Position numbers and translations under genes: made by a program. From Tremella fuciformis (lineage: Eukaryota; Basidiomycota; Tremellomycetes; Tremellales; Tremellaceae): 64,000 nt of DNA. How positions within the stretch are numbered: the stretch's first letter is position 1; each line of letters starts with the position of its first letter. The notes beneath the pieces are model-generated. The model saw only the letters and a list, made by a program, of their open reading frames with translations, was not told the DNA's origin and made no database searches. The stretch is from NCBI GenBank assembly GCA_032768795.1, contig CP136490.1:8060001-8124000 (forward strand). The letters are read 5' to 3'. Shown one piece after another: positions 41,644-55,243 of the stretch.

Positions 41644-42775
41644 CTACAAATGATGTGTGTGGACTGCGTGACACCCGTAAGTGCTGAGGGTCGATGCGAG
41701 ATTGGTGGAGGATACTTGGCGATTTCCGTTGCCTTTCCAGAACCAGCCCCGACCGGTGGGAGGCTGCCGGCGATGCGTGCCTGGGTGGCTACTCGTGGAT
41801 GCTTCGCTCGGCCCGGTGAAGTCTGTCTCGATGGCTGACGCCTGAGCAGCTTGGTCCCCTTCCCGCGTATTGAGGTCCATGCATGTGCCTTGGGTCATAT
41901 CATTGGTAAGATCAGTCACTGTCCCTGTCCGCGGGGATGGAAGCCTCGGTGGATCTGCTTTGATGCACCCCGCTCTCCTGGAAGAAGCTCAAAAGGCGTG
42001 ACCTCCATGCCTGTGGGGGCTAGTGCTCCTGGAGACACGGGAGGTTCTGGTGCCGTTGTAGAGTTGCACAGACATCATCGAAGCGTCGTAAGCGAAATGT
42101 ACTTGTCTTTGACGCCCAGCAGTCGACGACTCGGCAGGTACATCAAGGCCCAGTCCTCCTGATCCACTTGCTTATATTGAGGCGCAGTGCTGGACCCCGC
42201 TTGCGCGGGAGCCAAGTCGTCGTTGTTTGGGCCGTGGCTTTGTCGAAAAGGCAGAGCTCCAAATGAACAGGATTCAGTATCTTGTACATAGCATTGGTTC
42301 AGCGTTGATCACCTCGCACTCTGCTCATTTGTAGGGTCCGGACGGTCCAGCACGGTGACGCTCACGGCGAAATAGCTGTCTGGACTGACTCATCGAATGC
42401 CTGATGACCTCGAGACATTCACGTTAGTAATGCGATGTCAAGACAGTGAAACATGCTCGCCAATGTGTGTTGGTGTTCTGATGTTTTGTCTTCGCGGTAA
42501 TTGCGAGGCGTGTAAATGCCCGACCATCGCCCGCAGCCTTCCGGGCAATAGAAGTTGACCTCACATATAAGTGAAGCCCACGGGATCCACTCTGCTCGGC
42601 GTCCGTTCGAGTTCTTCTTGAGGGATCTGAATCTCTCTGTTGCGAACAACGTCACAGGGAAGTCTGGGTGCATATCGCATGCCCAGGCCATCCCCAGAGC
42701 AGGCTCTCCCTTGATATTTTCATCTATCCTCTCTTCCACCGTTGGCTGTTCTATCATGCCCGATGGATCTGACAT
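41644..42775 (-). pseudogene. E2: second CPExGC gene, probably truncated
   Basis: The N-terminal ~119 residues (42775-42419) match E1: ALGMAWACDMHPDF...VNFYCPEGCGRWSG...HC. This frame then stops at 42419 without the long polar region of E1. Downstream, scattered open pieces on the same strand (for example VSPGALAPTGMEVTPFELL near 42030, and 41919-41644) resemble E1's Ser/Pro-rich part but need splicing I cannot fix. I read it as a decayed or heavily spliced paralogue. The ATG at 42775 corresponds to the start of E1; an upstream frame to 42910 begins ASVDNK-like. Confidence 0.4.
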
Positions 42776-43081
42776 TTTCGAGTTGACGTTGTGATGCTTG
42801 GTCTGGCCAGAAGGGTCCGTCAGGGAGAAGAAGATCGACTCAAGGCTTGCGGGGAGATATACGAACAGCGATGAAGTCTTTTTGATGCTGGCTTTGTTGT
42901 CGACGGACACTCAAAGTGCAACGTCTTCGGATTGCAAGGAGCGCACAAGATCGCTTGCGCATGAAACATGTCGCTCATAAGGTCGGAAGGTCATATTCTC
43001 TATCAGTGCTACAGGTGTAGGATCAGTGAGACGAAGCACTCTTCTGACATGAATTGCATGGGCTATGTGTATGCACAAGCC

Positions 43082-45120
43082 TTAGAGACCTGCCTTGATC
43101 CAGCTGTTCAGCATCTGCAGTGCCTCCTTTGGCTTGTCAAACGGCACCATGTGGCCAGCGTAGAGAATCTTGAGCAGCTAGCAGTCAGGAAACGCGTTCT
43201 TCCGGCGACATGAGTCTTCAAACCTACCGATAGTTTGCCGGAAGTCTTGTAAGATCCGGCAACTTTGCCATCGACCTCCCAATCTTGCCATTTCGCTTCC
43301 ACGAAATCCGCTTGGCCAGTCCACTCCAGGCGATGCGTCCACACTTCGTTCCCGATGTGATTGCAGATGAAGTCGAAAGTGCTGCCGGTCAGACCATGTT
43401 TCTTACCGCGATGTATGGCCAGCTGCGCTTACCCGGCGTAGTTGAGAACTCGGATACCGCGTTCCAGCAAACCTCGAACGTAATAGATCGTCTGCCCGTG
43501 ATACGAATCCTGGGTCATCGCGAACGCCACTCCAACGCCGTTGTCGCAGGCCGCCCAGGGTGCCTTGTCGTTCACGCCAAGAACTCCTCGGACATCAGGC
43601 AGATCGAGGTACGTCTTGATCTTGTCTCTATCCAGTCAGTGTGCTTCGTGAGCACTCGATGTTGGGCGCTTACGTCTCAGGATAGCAGAGAGAGTCTGCC
43701 AGTTCCTGAAGTGTACAAGGCTTGCTCACGTCATATCTGAAATTAATCTAGCGCTTTTGACGGTTTCATCTGCTCACGGATTGACACCAGCCGACAAGAA
43801 CGAGTCCCCAAGCACCTGCTCGCAATATGCCACCGCCATGTCGCATGTCGTCTGGTCATTTGTGTCGACACAGCCGGCTCGGAAGAACTTGTGACACTTG
43901 GGTACGGCGACTGCCATCTCGGCGCAAGCCCCAATCGTTTGGACGGTTTCGTTGAGACCACCTTGAATGGTGCAGGTCTGGAGTATGAGGATCAACTACT
44001 AGAGCAATTGGGGATGGGTGCTTACGTAGGGGTAGTATGACTCGATCAAAGTCTCTGCCGACTTCAGTCATAATCACGGGACAGCACATCAGACCAACCT
44101 TGATCAGTGGCGCCATTGCCGATCATGACACTTTTCAGGTTGATCGGCGTTCGTCCGCTGGCTTTCAGAGCTTTGTTGCCATCTACGACGGCCGAGGCGA
44201 AGACAGGCAGATATCGGCCCTGTCATCGTCAGCCACTTGAGACACACAGATAGAGGTGACCCTGACGCCATAGCTTTCCCCGGCCATGTGAAACTCCCTT
44301 CCCTCGAACTCCTTGAAGGCCTCGAAGAACTGCATGTCAGCCACGGGTTTATGAGGTACATCTACCGACCATTGCGACGAAAGCCTGGATGTCTGTAGCT
44401 GCCTGTTCCGTCGTCGAGACTATCTGACCATGCTGCGCTTTGCTGAAGCCCACGTTGATCGGCTCGTCCACAAAGAAGATGTTTGCCTATCGTTAGATTG
44501 TGGAACGGCTAAAGATCATGCTCACATTCGAGTTCCAGGCGTGAGGGTTGAACTTGGTGTCATTGGCTGACTTGGGGTCGTCCTTCACCGAGCATGGTCC
44601 TAGGTGTCAGTAAATGTGTCGCAAGCGTAGGCTAGCAACCAACCCAACTCCATGAACAAGCCAAGTGACGAGGAGCATCCCGGTCCACCGTTGATCCACA
44701 TGACCACCGGGTCCTTGGAAGGCTTATCTCTGCTCTCGAAGAAGTAGAAGAAGAGGTCCTTGCCATGACCGACATCGAGATAGCCAGAGTATGACCGTAC
44801 AGTCGGGTCACACCATCCCTCGGTTGACTTGATTCTAATCCGATGTTGCTACTCAGGTGAGCAGGGACCAAAGTGACAGCAGGATCGGGAGGACCTACGG
44901 GGTAGTGGGCGCTCGTGATGGTCACATGTTCGTCGCCTGGGATACTGGCAAGGGCGAAGTCGGACGCAGGGCTGAGGACAGTATCAGACACCGGCAACGG
45001 GTGGGCGTGGAGAAGGGCGTCGGCAGTGTTGATAGCGTCTTGGGCAGAGGGAATGTGAGGAAGCTGTAAAGCACGCGAGAGCGCCACTGCGAGTGCAGAC
45101 ACGACCAGGAATGACCGCAT
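43082..45120 (-). CDS. Secreted serine carboxypeptidase (S10, carboxypeptidase Y-like)
   Basis: Removes C-terminal residues from peptides in the vacuole or outside the cell. Signal peptide [19 protein letters not shown], then a propeptide-like stretch. Family landmarks after splicing: [39 protein letters not shown], the nucleophile in [15 protein letters not shown] (split by an intron GTCAGG...GACAG), Asp near [13 protein letters not shown], and His in [17 protein letters not shown]. About ten introns. The end is ...NSWIKAGL, with no membrane anchor, so it is CPY-like and not Kex1-like. Divergent from gene F. Confidence 0.93.
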
Positions 45121-45823
45121 TGTAGCTGCGCTCCTTGCGGTGTTGTGAGGGAGAGAGAGGAGGTCGATCAAGAAGAGTCAGCAAGAGTAGGCTGCTTTGT
45201 TGGATATCGGAGGTGGAGGTGGACCCGAACGGTGACGCTAGCGTACTTGATTGGAATGATCGATCTTCTAAGTCGCGCATCACAAGTGTCGAACAAACCC
45301 TTATAGCTGTCAACGAAGCTTCCTGCTCGTGGCGAGCGGACCCCTGTGCGTCGCACGCGCCTCTGGCGACATCCTCGCAGACCGTCCGCATGCCGCCTGA
45401 TGACGGAGCGAGCCTTCCCGTCAAGCACTCGGTCTATCGGCGCTGAGAAGGCTTCTGACGTTGGCACCGAGTTGATCATCCTCCTGAAGAGTAACGCTCG
45501 GGAATCCTTTGTTCATTCAAACACTAGATGAGTCAGGAGGCGCTCGCTTCCTGTCGCACTCGGTACAGGTCGGGCCAATGTCACACCTTGGTCCGCACGA
45601 CTCATGACTGCGCAATGTGATATCACTGACGCCTTCTCTGCTTCAGGTGTAAGGTTTGTTCTTTTGACACTCACACTCTGGGCAATGGAAGGACACTCGA
45701 CTGCCATGATCTATTGGTAAAATCTCGGAGCTGGGTTTCGCACACCTTTGGGCGCAACAGTATAAGAAGAAGGACGGCAGCAGCTTTTGCAGACAGCGCA
45801 AAACACATCAGCGTTGTCCTGTC
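45121..45823. promoter_or_regulatory. Divergent promoter, carboxypeptidase / gene F
   Basis: 703 bp between start codons. Contains a pyrimidine/purine tract (GAGAGAGAGGAGG near 45150). No supported gene. Confidence 0.4.
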
Positions 45824-46984
45824 ATGGTCGATCAACATCATAAGGATCGGAAACGATCCGAACGAAGGTCCCAGTCACTGCACAAAGATGCCTTACCCGA
45901 GGTTCACGACAGGTCGGATGGACGAGCTCTGGCTCGATCCACGATCAAACTCCCGGACGGTATAGTCCTCGAAGGGATATGCGGACTTCAGAGGAGATAT
46001 TCTGAGCTCTTGGCCGAGCAAACTATAACAACACCAGGAGAATGGGGCATATGGACACAACCGTCTGATGAGCTGAAATTCATAAGTCAGCTTCTGCACG
46101 AAGCTCACGAAAGTCAGGGGACAACATTCGATGTTCACGACAGGATAGCCGATCCGACTGTCGCTCAGTCCCATCGAGACGTATCGACATCTCAGGGACC
46201 GTGGACAGCCAATCAATTGGGTCCAAACCACATTGTATGCAAGCGAGAGCCGCGTATCGACAATCCCTCCTCGTCTGAAGACGATAGATCCTACCCCATC
46301 GATTTCGACACCGATCCCGAGGATCCAAAGCGGCCTGCCACACGGCGAGGTCGATCGCGGAGTCAGAAGGCTGCCGGCCATTCTACAACTGAAAAGGGCA
46401 AACGCAGGCTCCCTTCGCCCATCAAAGTGCCTACTCTCTCCACAGAGGACTTAATTGCTCCCTCGCCGATGCGGAGTCCCAAGGCGACTCGAGAGAAGTC
46501 TTCAGCTGCTACCATTACTCCCAGACAATCTCCTATGCGGCATCGGTCTGCGCACAGACCTCCTCTTCCCGCGGAAAGCGACAGCTACGCAGCACTCGAG
46601 GAGTGCAGAGTGGGAAGCCGTACCTCCCGAGCGGAAAGTAGAGACGTTGATCCAACGTCACCTACTCGTAGGCATCGTCACCGACATTCGTCAAGGAGGC
46701 CAGGACCCAATGTTCGCTCCTCAGACTACGCAGCTGCTCCCTCCAGCGCGCAGAGTCCTGTCAGTGGCCATCGTCTAGGTCGAGCACCCCTGCCTGCTTC
46801 GATTGTTGAAGACGAAGACGAAGACAAAGAGGAAGCCAAGAGAAGGCTTCGACAGCGTTTTGACCCAGACAGGGCCTCGGTGAGAACCGTGCCCTACGCT
46901 GGAAGCCAAGTTCAAGGCTCAGCCTGTTATCCCGGTAGCTCGGCTGCGTCCGGCTCTCAGCTCTCTTATTACTCTTACCGCTGA
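45824..46984 (+). CDS. Gene F: disordered basic orphan protein
   Basis: Uninterrupted 386-aa frame from ATG 45824. Not recognised. Residues ~38-95 look folded (STIKLPDGIVLEGICGLQRRYSELL...ISQLLHEAHES). The rest is low-complexity, rich in Arg/Ser/Pro with a short acidic run (EDEDEDKEEAKRRLRQRF) before a Ser/Tyr tail (SSAASGSQLSYYSYR). The composition resembles genes A and B, but I see no alignable block or shared intron. No signal peptide or membrane segment. Confidence 0.6.
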   Translation: MVDQHHKDRKRSERRSQSLHKDALPEVHDRSDGRALARSTIKLPDGIVLEGICGLQRRYSELLAEQTITTPGEWGIWTQPSDELKFISQLLHEAHESQGTTFDVHDRIADPTVAQSHRDVSTSQGPWTANQLGPNHIVCKREPRIDNPSSSEDDRSYPIDFDTDPEDPKRPATRRGRSRSQKAAGHSTTEKGKRRLPSPIKVPTLSTEDLIAPSPMRSPKATREKSSAATITPRQSPMRHRSAHRPPLPAESDSYAALEECRVGSRTSRAESRDVDPTSPTRRHRHRHSSRRPGPNVRSSDYAAAPSSAQSPVSGHRLGRAPLPASIVEDEDEDKEEAKRRLRQRFDPDRASVRTVPYAGSQVQGSACYPGSSAASGSQLSYYSYR

Positions 46985-47464
46985 TGCCGCTCCCCACTGT
47001 CTTCATCTAGGCAATCTACTATTATGCATTTATCTGTACCGCTGAACCTGACTATACAACATGTGACCGAGAGTCGAGGTCGCTGACACATTCCCGACGT
47101 GCGGCGATAGCTCGTACTTTTGCGCATAAACATACGCCAGATCTTCCAAGGGTGCCCTATCGGTGTCTCCGTGGGCGGGATGGGATCTTCTCCCCTCTAC
47201 CAACAGTGGGTCCCAACTGCGGGCGAAGCACAGTGAGGGATGCTTCAAAAGTATGGTTGGAAATCATTTATGCAGGTCTTAGCACCAAATCGATATATAC
47301 GATAAGGGAGGGGACACCATTTGCACAATCCCTATGGCTCGCCAAATCACCACGTAGAACTCACAAAGGGTTTTAGGGTAGCCTTCCAAAAGAGACGGCT
47401 CAACCCCTAGAACGTGTCTGCCTCTAAAGTGCCCGCCGTCAAGCGTCAGCCTTCAAAGTGAGCA
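46985..47464. other. Intergenic, genes F-G
   Basis: 480 bp with nothing recognised; it holds the promoter of gene G. Confidence 0.4.
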
Positions 47465-48334
47465 ATGCCGTCCAGCCTGCATTGGGGTAGCGAAGACGAG
47501 ACTGTCGTCGGCAGCGTAGCGCCCTCTCAGGTCTTTGACGATCCCCAGCCCGCGGCGCCCGATCCATCCCACGAACACGACTGGCATGCCTTCGAAGAGA
47601 TCGTCGTGGATCTCCGTTCTCTCACACAGCGGCTCGCGCCTCTAGACGCAGAGTTGACCGTCGAACCCCCGGGTGATGGACCCGCGCAGGTGAGGACGCC
47701 CGAATCGAGAGAACTGTACGACCGCATCCGGGCGCTGCAAAATGAATCCGGCCTCTCCTTGGCCACGGCCCTCCATTGGCCCGTACAGCGTCTCGACTAC
47801 GAAGAAGAAGATACGGATCAGCCTGACGATCTGCTCGTGGTCGGTCCATGCCCGTATTGTAGCCCGGGTTTGGGTGGGATCTTCAGCGACTACAGCGACA
47901 GCACTGTCAGCACAGACTACTTGACAGACGAGGATCCCCCTCGTCATCGTCTTGAAACAAGAAGGCCATATCTTTGGCGGTGGCCAGACTCTGACGACTG
48001 GCATTACTGTGACGTGGACTACTCGCCATCCGCAGACCAATCCTCTTACAGTACTGGCAGCCCCCTGTCACCCCGATATCCAAGTCAAGAGCCGAGCCCA
48101 CCTCACGGACACCCAGCGAATACTGCTGGTGGGTTTCGCATTGTGCTCCGACCCCCGCGTTGGCAGCCGCCGGAGCTGCGCACAAATACACCATCTGCAT
48201 CCGTGTCGAGTAGCATACGACGGTCGAGCGCTGCTTCCGGCCAACCTCCATCTGATCTCGCCTCTGATCAGCGAGATTACGGGCTTCGACTGCGAGTGCG
48301 TCTACGAGGAACACCGCGTTCACATCCTGCTTGA
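47465..48334 (+). CDS. Gene G: acidic/proline-rich orphan protein
   Basis: Uninterrupted 289-aa frame. Not recognised. Residues ~40-110 are helical (AFEEIVVDLRSLTQRLAPLD; ELYDRIRALQNESGLSLATA). A CPYC pair with flanking Gly (GPCPYCSPGLGG) lies near residue 130, followed by acidic and Ser/Thr-rich disordered sequence and a basic end (RLRVRLRGTPRSHPA). The CPYC motif resembles glutaredoxin's active site but no thioredoxin fold is apparent. Convergent with the RING gene. Confidence 0.55.
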   Translation: MPSSLHWGSEDETVVGSVAPSQVFDDPQPAAPDPSHEHDWHAFEEIVVDLRSLTQRLAPLDAELTVEPPGDGPAQVRTPESRELYDRIRALQNESGLSLATALHWPVQRLDYEEEDTDQPDDLLVVGPCPYCSPGLGGIFSDYSDSTVSTDYLTDEDPPRHRLETRRPYLWRWPDSDDWHYCDVDYSPSADQSSYSTGSPLSPRYPSQEPSPPHGHPANTAGGFRIVLRPPRWQPPELRTNTPSASVSSSIRRSSAASGQPPSDLASDQRDYGLRLRVRLRGTPRSHPA

Positions 48335-48477
48335 ACGTTACGTACAACGCTGAGTGCACTTTTCTGGCAGATGATGCAAATGCAGATTCATAAGTATTCC
48401 GGGTATCGGCGAATGCAAGGTACCGTATGGCTGGCTACAGAAATGAAGAATACGGGCTACAGGGTAATAGTGTCCTA

Positions 48478-50424
48478 AGCGGATGTTGGTGGCGCTGCCA
48501 TGACCCATCCGTCTTTCCTACACAAAGCACAGCGGACGGCAAGTCGACCCTGCTCATCCCCTGCAAGGTCCGTGCGTCCTGACACGCGCTCGAGCGTCTC
48601 CAAACAAGAGCGATGCCAGCGATGTGGACAGGCTAGACGCATGAATTCCTTTCCGGTGGTAGCCTCATGATGTGCCGGCTGCGAGGGCGCGTAGATGGAC
48701 AACATCTCGTTGTTATGCTTGTTCCCGTCTGATGCCGTCATGTCGGCGTCCTCGTGCCAATCGTCGGAAGGCGCCAGACCACATTCGAGAGCATCGCATC
48801 TCCACCCAAGCGCTTTCTCTCGAACCTCGGCCCAGCTTTCAAGCGTTTGCGGTACAAAGGTAGACTTCTTTGGCTCTGTGGCCGGGTCGGGATGCACTTG
48901 CGGGGTGTTCGAGCCCGGACCGTGGTTGAAGAAGAAGTGTACCGTTGGCTGCTCGGCCGGAAGGGTCGGTGGGGGAGGTTGGGTGGCTGTTGGCGTGCGA
49001 GATGGCTGCTGAACTGCATGATGGTGATGGTGATGATGGTGGTGATGATGCGTCACAATGTGGTGGTGGTGATGTAGAGGGTTGGCGGAGGGATGCAACT
49101 GCGTGCCGTCATGCATGACTTGCGCTGGACCGCCTTGCCTGATGACAGTTATGTGTTGGCGACGCTCTGGAACCGGCCGAGCAGGGTCGAGTGGGCCGGG
49201 AGATGGGGAGTCAGAAACCAAAGGTGGGGGAGGAGCACTGATGCTTCTCTCCATGGGAATTGGTGAGGTGTGCATGAACGATCCAAACATGGGTCGCGGG
49301 AGAGATGGAGGAGTGGCAGTCGGTGTCGGCTGAGGAAAAGGAGATGAAGAAGGTGTTGGGGTTGAGGTCCCTTGCTCTGCAGATGCTGTCTGAGGCGCAA
49401 CAGGCGTTGCCTCAACCGCGCCAATGTTTGACTGTGTCTGTGGGGTAACCATCCGCCAGATCACGGTGAAGGAAGCATCCAGATCGGGCGCCGTTGGGCG
49501 GGCCGCACTCGCAGGTCTGTCGTATGGATGACTGTTGTCCTGACGGTCGGCTCCCGTTTGACTCGGACGAAGAGGGTTCCGTCTGGATTCATCGCTTGCA
49601 ATCAGAGTCTTGAGCGGGTCAAGATCGAGGCGACAAGTCGGACAAGTATGTTTTGTGGCGAACCACGGCTCGATGCACTTCGCGTGGAAAAGGTGATTGC
49701 ACGGAAGCCCCTTGATACCAATGTTGTCGTCGTCGCCTTCCTGCATGCCCTCCAGGCAAATACCGCACTTCCACCCGCATTCGTCCTCATCGCTCTCGTT
49801 CTCTTCCGCAGCGAGTATCCGGTTGACCCGCTGGAGCAGCGCTTTACTTATATCGGGCAGAGACTTGAGTAGCTCCGCGGCCTTGGCAGGATCGGGCTGA
49901 GCTTCGGGAGGAGGCATATTTACGAAAAAGTGGAAGTGCGGCGAGAGGAATGGCCAGGGTCTGGGCGATTGAGGCGGGACGCCGTTGTCCGAAGGTTGAG
50001 TAGCGGTGGAGGAAGCGTCGTCCGAGGGGGCGGTGACCGGTGGGGGAAGGAAATTATGTCCAAGCCCTACGCTGCCATCTGGGCGCATGACGAACATTGG
50101 AGGGAAAGGTATATTCAGATTGGGAAATGTCGAGTTCGGCGCCGCATCAGTTGCAGGAGGGACCGGCGGCGGTCGGTCTGATGCGACGGCTTCCTCGTGT
50201 CCACTTGCAGTACTCCGCGATGAGGGATCATCCCCAGGTGGAGCTCCGCTCGGCGGTGTATCTGACCTCGTTGGTGGTGTTTGCTCTGTCTGCTGCCAGT
50301 CGCTGCGAGGGGGAAAGAAGGTGAAGAGGGAAGATCGAGGTACCGGTGGTGGGTTTGAGCGTCGCGGGGTTGACCCCGATGGCCCGCCATTAGGCTGGTT
50401 CTGGTGATGCGGCGGTTGGGACAT
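48478..50424 (-). CDS. RING-H2 finger protein, probable E3 ubiquitin ligase
   Basis: An intronless ~649-aa frame from the ATG at 50424 (the frame continues upstream but without ATG). A RING-H2 domain at about residues 218-260: CGICLEGM...LPCNHLFHAKCIEPWF...CPTC, all eight metal ligands present, so E2 binding and ubiquitin transfer are likely. Flanks are disordered, rich in Pro/Ser/Gln. A histidine tract (eleven in a row, ~residue 455) and a second Cys/His cluster (CPHRWHRSC...CALC) at the C-terminus look like a degenerate second RING. No membrane segment. The substrate is unknown. Confidence 0.82.
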
Positions 50425-50888
50425 GGTCCGTGCTGGATCGCTCGCTTGGTCGGGTGGCAACGGGTATCTCGGGGATGGTGTCTCAAGATCGTGCAGTCGT
50501 AATCACCTGGTCTGCGTTGTCCATCAGTCGACCTGTCGATGATGAGAAGTACTTGAGAAGTGAAATGTACAATGGCAAGAGGAGAAGACGAGCAGGAGAT
50601 TGCTTACAAAGGGTGGTGATGTTGCTAGAAAGATCGGCGTAGGCCGGAATGTGGAAACGCGTTGCCATTAGTCATCCTCATTACCCAACCTCCCTTAACA
50701 GCCAAAAAGCCGATGGTTCAGAGATCTGCTCATTCTTTACTACAACCGTTCAAAGGTCAACTGATCCTCGATCTACACGGGTCTACAAGCGCCTCAGCCC
50801 GCTCAGAACAGAGAAACCAGCCCCCAGCGATGTACAGGAGATAGCATCGCACCGTTCGCCTGGATCTTCCGAAGGGCATACGATCACC
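50425..50888. promoter_or_regulatory. Divergent promoter, RING gene / IMP1
   Basis: 464 bp between start codons; an open plus-strand frame continues upstream of IMP1 from about 50649 but has no ATG before 50889, so I read it as 5' leader. Confidence 0.4.
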
Positions 50889-51640
50889 ATGTGGTCTCGT
50901 GTGCGGAGCACGCTGTACCGCTACCGCCCTCCGCCACTACTGCCCACGGCGATCCGGACGATCCAGCTCGTGGCTGCCTACCATCTATTCTCGACCGACG
51001 TGCTCGAGCTCCGCTTCTGCGCCGGTTTCTCCATGTTCCCAACCTTCTCATATGAGGGCGACTTGGTCGCCGTCTCGCCGATCCCTTACTGGTCCATGTT
51101 TGCCGACAAGGGCAAGAAGCGCGGACCCCGGCGGGGCGATGTGGTCGTGTTCACCAAGCCGACCGATCCAGAAGTGACCGTCCTCAAGCGCGTGATCGGC
51201 ATCGCGGGCGACATCATCGAGATCGAGCCCCGGAGAGGCAGCGAGAACACCTGGGACGCCGAGAGCGACGAGGAGGTCTGGGCGGGACATGGCGGTGATG
51301 TGGGAGGGGCCACCCCTGGGCACGTCGTCAAGCGCAGGACTGACTCGGAGGGGAGACCTTTGCGGGTCAGACGCAAAGGCGAGGGCCAGTGGGTCAAAGT
51401 GCCCAAAGGCCATGTGTGGGTCCAAGGGGACAACTTCAGCAATTCGACCGATTCGAGGAGCTATGGTCCTGTCCCTATCGGCTGCATCAAGGGCAAGGTC
51501 CTCGCCAGGGTGGGTCATGTTGACCAACGTGGTCACACGGAATGCTCATCTGCCTTCAGGTATACCCAAACTTTCGCTGGATGAGCAGTCCGCTCAAGCC
51601 GTTCGACGCCGAACCCCCGCGCTCGCTGTCCGACAGATAG
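50889..51640 (+). CDS. IMP1: Mitochondrial inner membrane protease subunit 1 (Imp1)
   Basis: Signal-peptidase-I-type protease that cleaves sorting signals of inner-membrane and intermembrane-space proteins. Exons 50889-51509 and 51560-51640 encode 233 aa. A hydrophobic stretch ([15 protein letters not shown]) anchors the N-terminus. The catalytic Ser is S48 in GFSMFPTF and the general-base Lys is K100 in [32 protein letters not shown] is the conserved substrate-pocket block. Between residues ~112 and 175 lies a charged insertion longer than in yeast Imp1. Without the intron the frame would miss the terminal [15 protein letters not shown]. Confidence 0.93.
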
Positions 51641-51849
51641 CATCGGCCTTTCTCTCACACCAATTGCACTGTTCATCGGACCCCTGCATGTATATAGACC
51701 TCATACACCTCGCACAACATCAAATGCATACTGCATGGCATCATATCCCAGATCTTGTCCACGATATTTTCACGTGACCTGTTCATCGCTGAACAGTTGC
51801 CACCCAAAAGTCCAGTCCTCAACTGTCTCTCTTACACCTCTTGAATAGG

Positions 51850-54881
<3,032 letters not shown>

Positions 54882-55243
54882 CGCTTGAACGACCGTGGTT
54901 TCTTGCATCTTGCATTGGCTCCTCTTCGTCGTGCCGTTCCCAGCCAAAAGTTTTTCCTTCGCTCAGCTGCTTGCATCTGACTGTAGAGTGTCAGTGCTCC
55001 TCTCTCGCGCAGCCCGCACTGCAGATGCGTATTTTGTTCATGTCATATGCCTTCTGGGTCATGCACACACTCTTGACAGAAAAACAAGACCAAAACCTGA
55101 AACGAAACCGATTGCCCAATGCTAAATGCTGTCACCGTCAAGACTCTCCATACAACCTGAACAATCCACAGTTCTCCGCTACACTCTATCACACTGCGCC
55201 TGCTCTCGCTCTCACAGCCAACCACCTCTCATCAATATCGACT
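54882..55243. other. Convergent 3' region, ECD / velvet
   Basis: 362 bp between two stop codons; holds both terminators and no gene. Confidence 0.4.

Noticed and set aside
47830..47900. Gene G as a glutaredoxin because of CPYC
   Set aside because: No thioredoxin-fold pattern (no cis-Pro or GG motif) around it.
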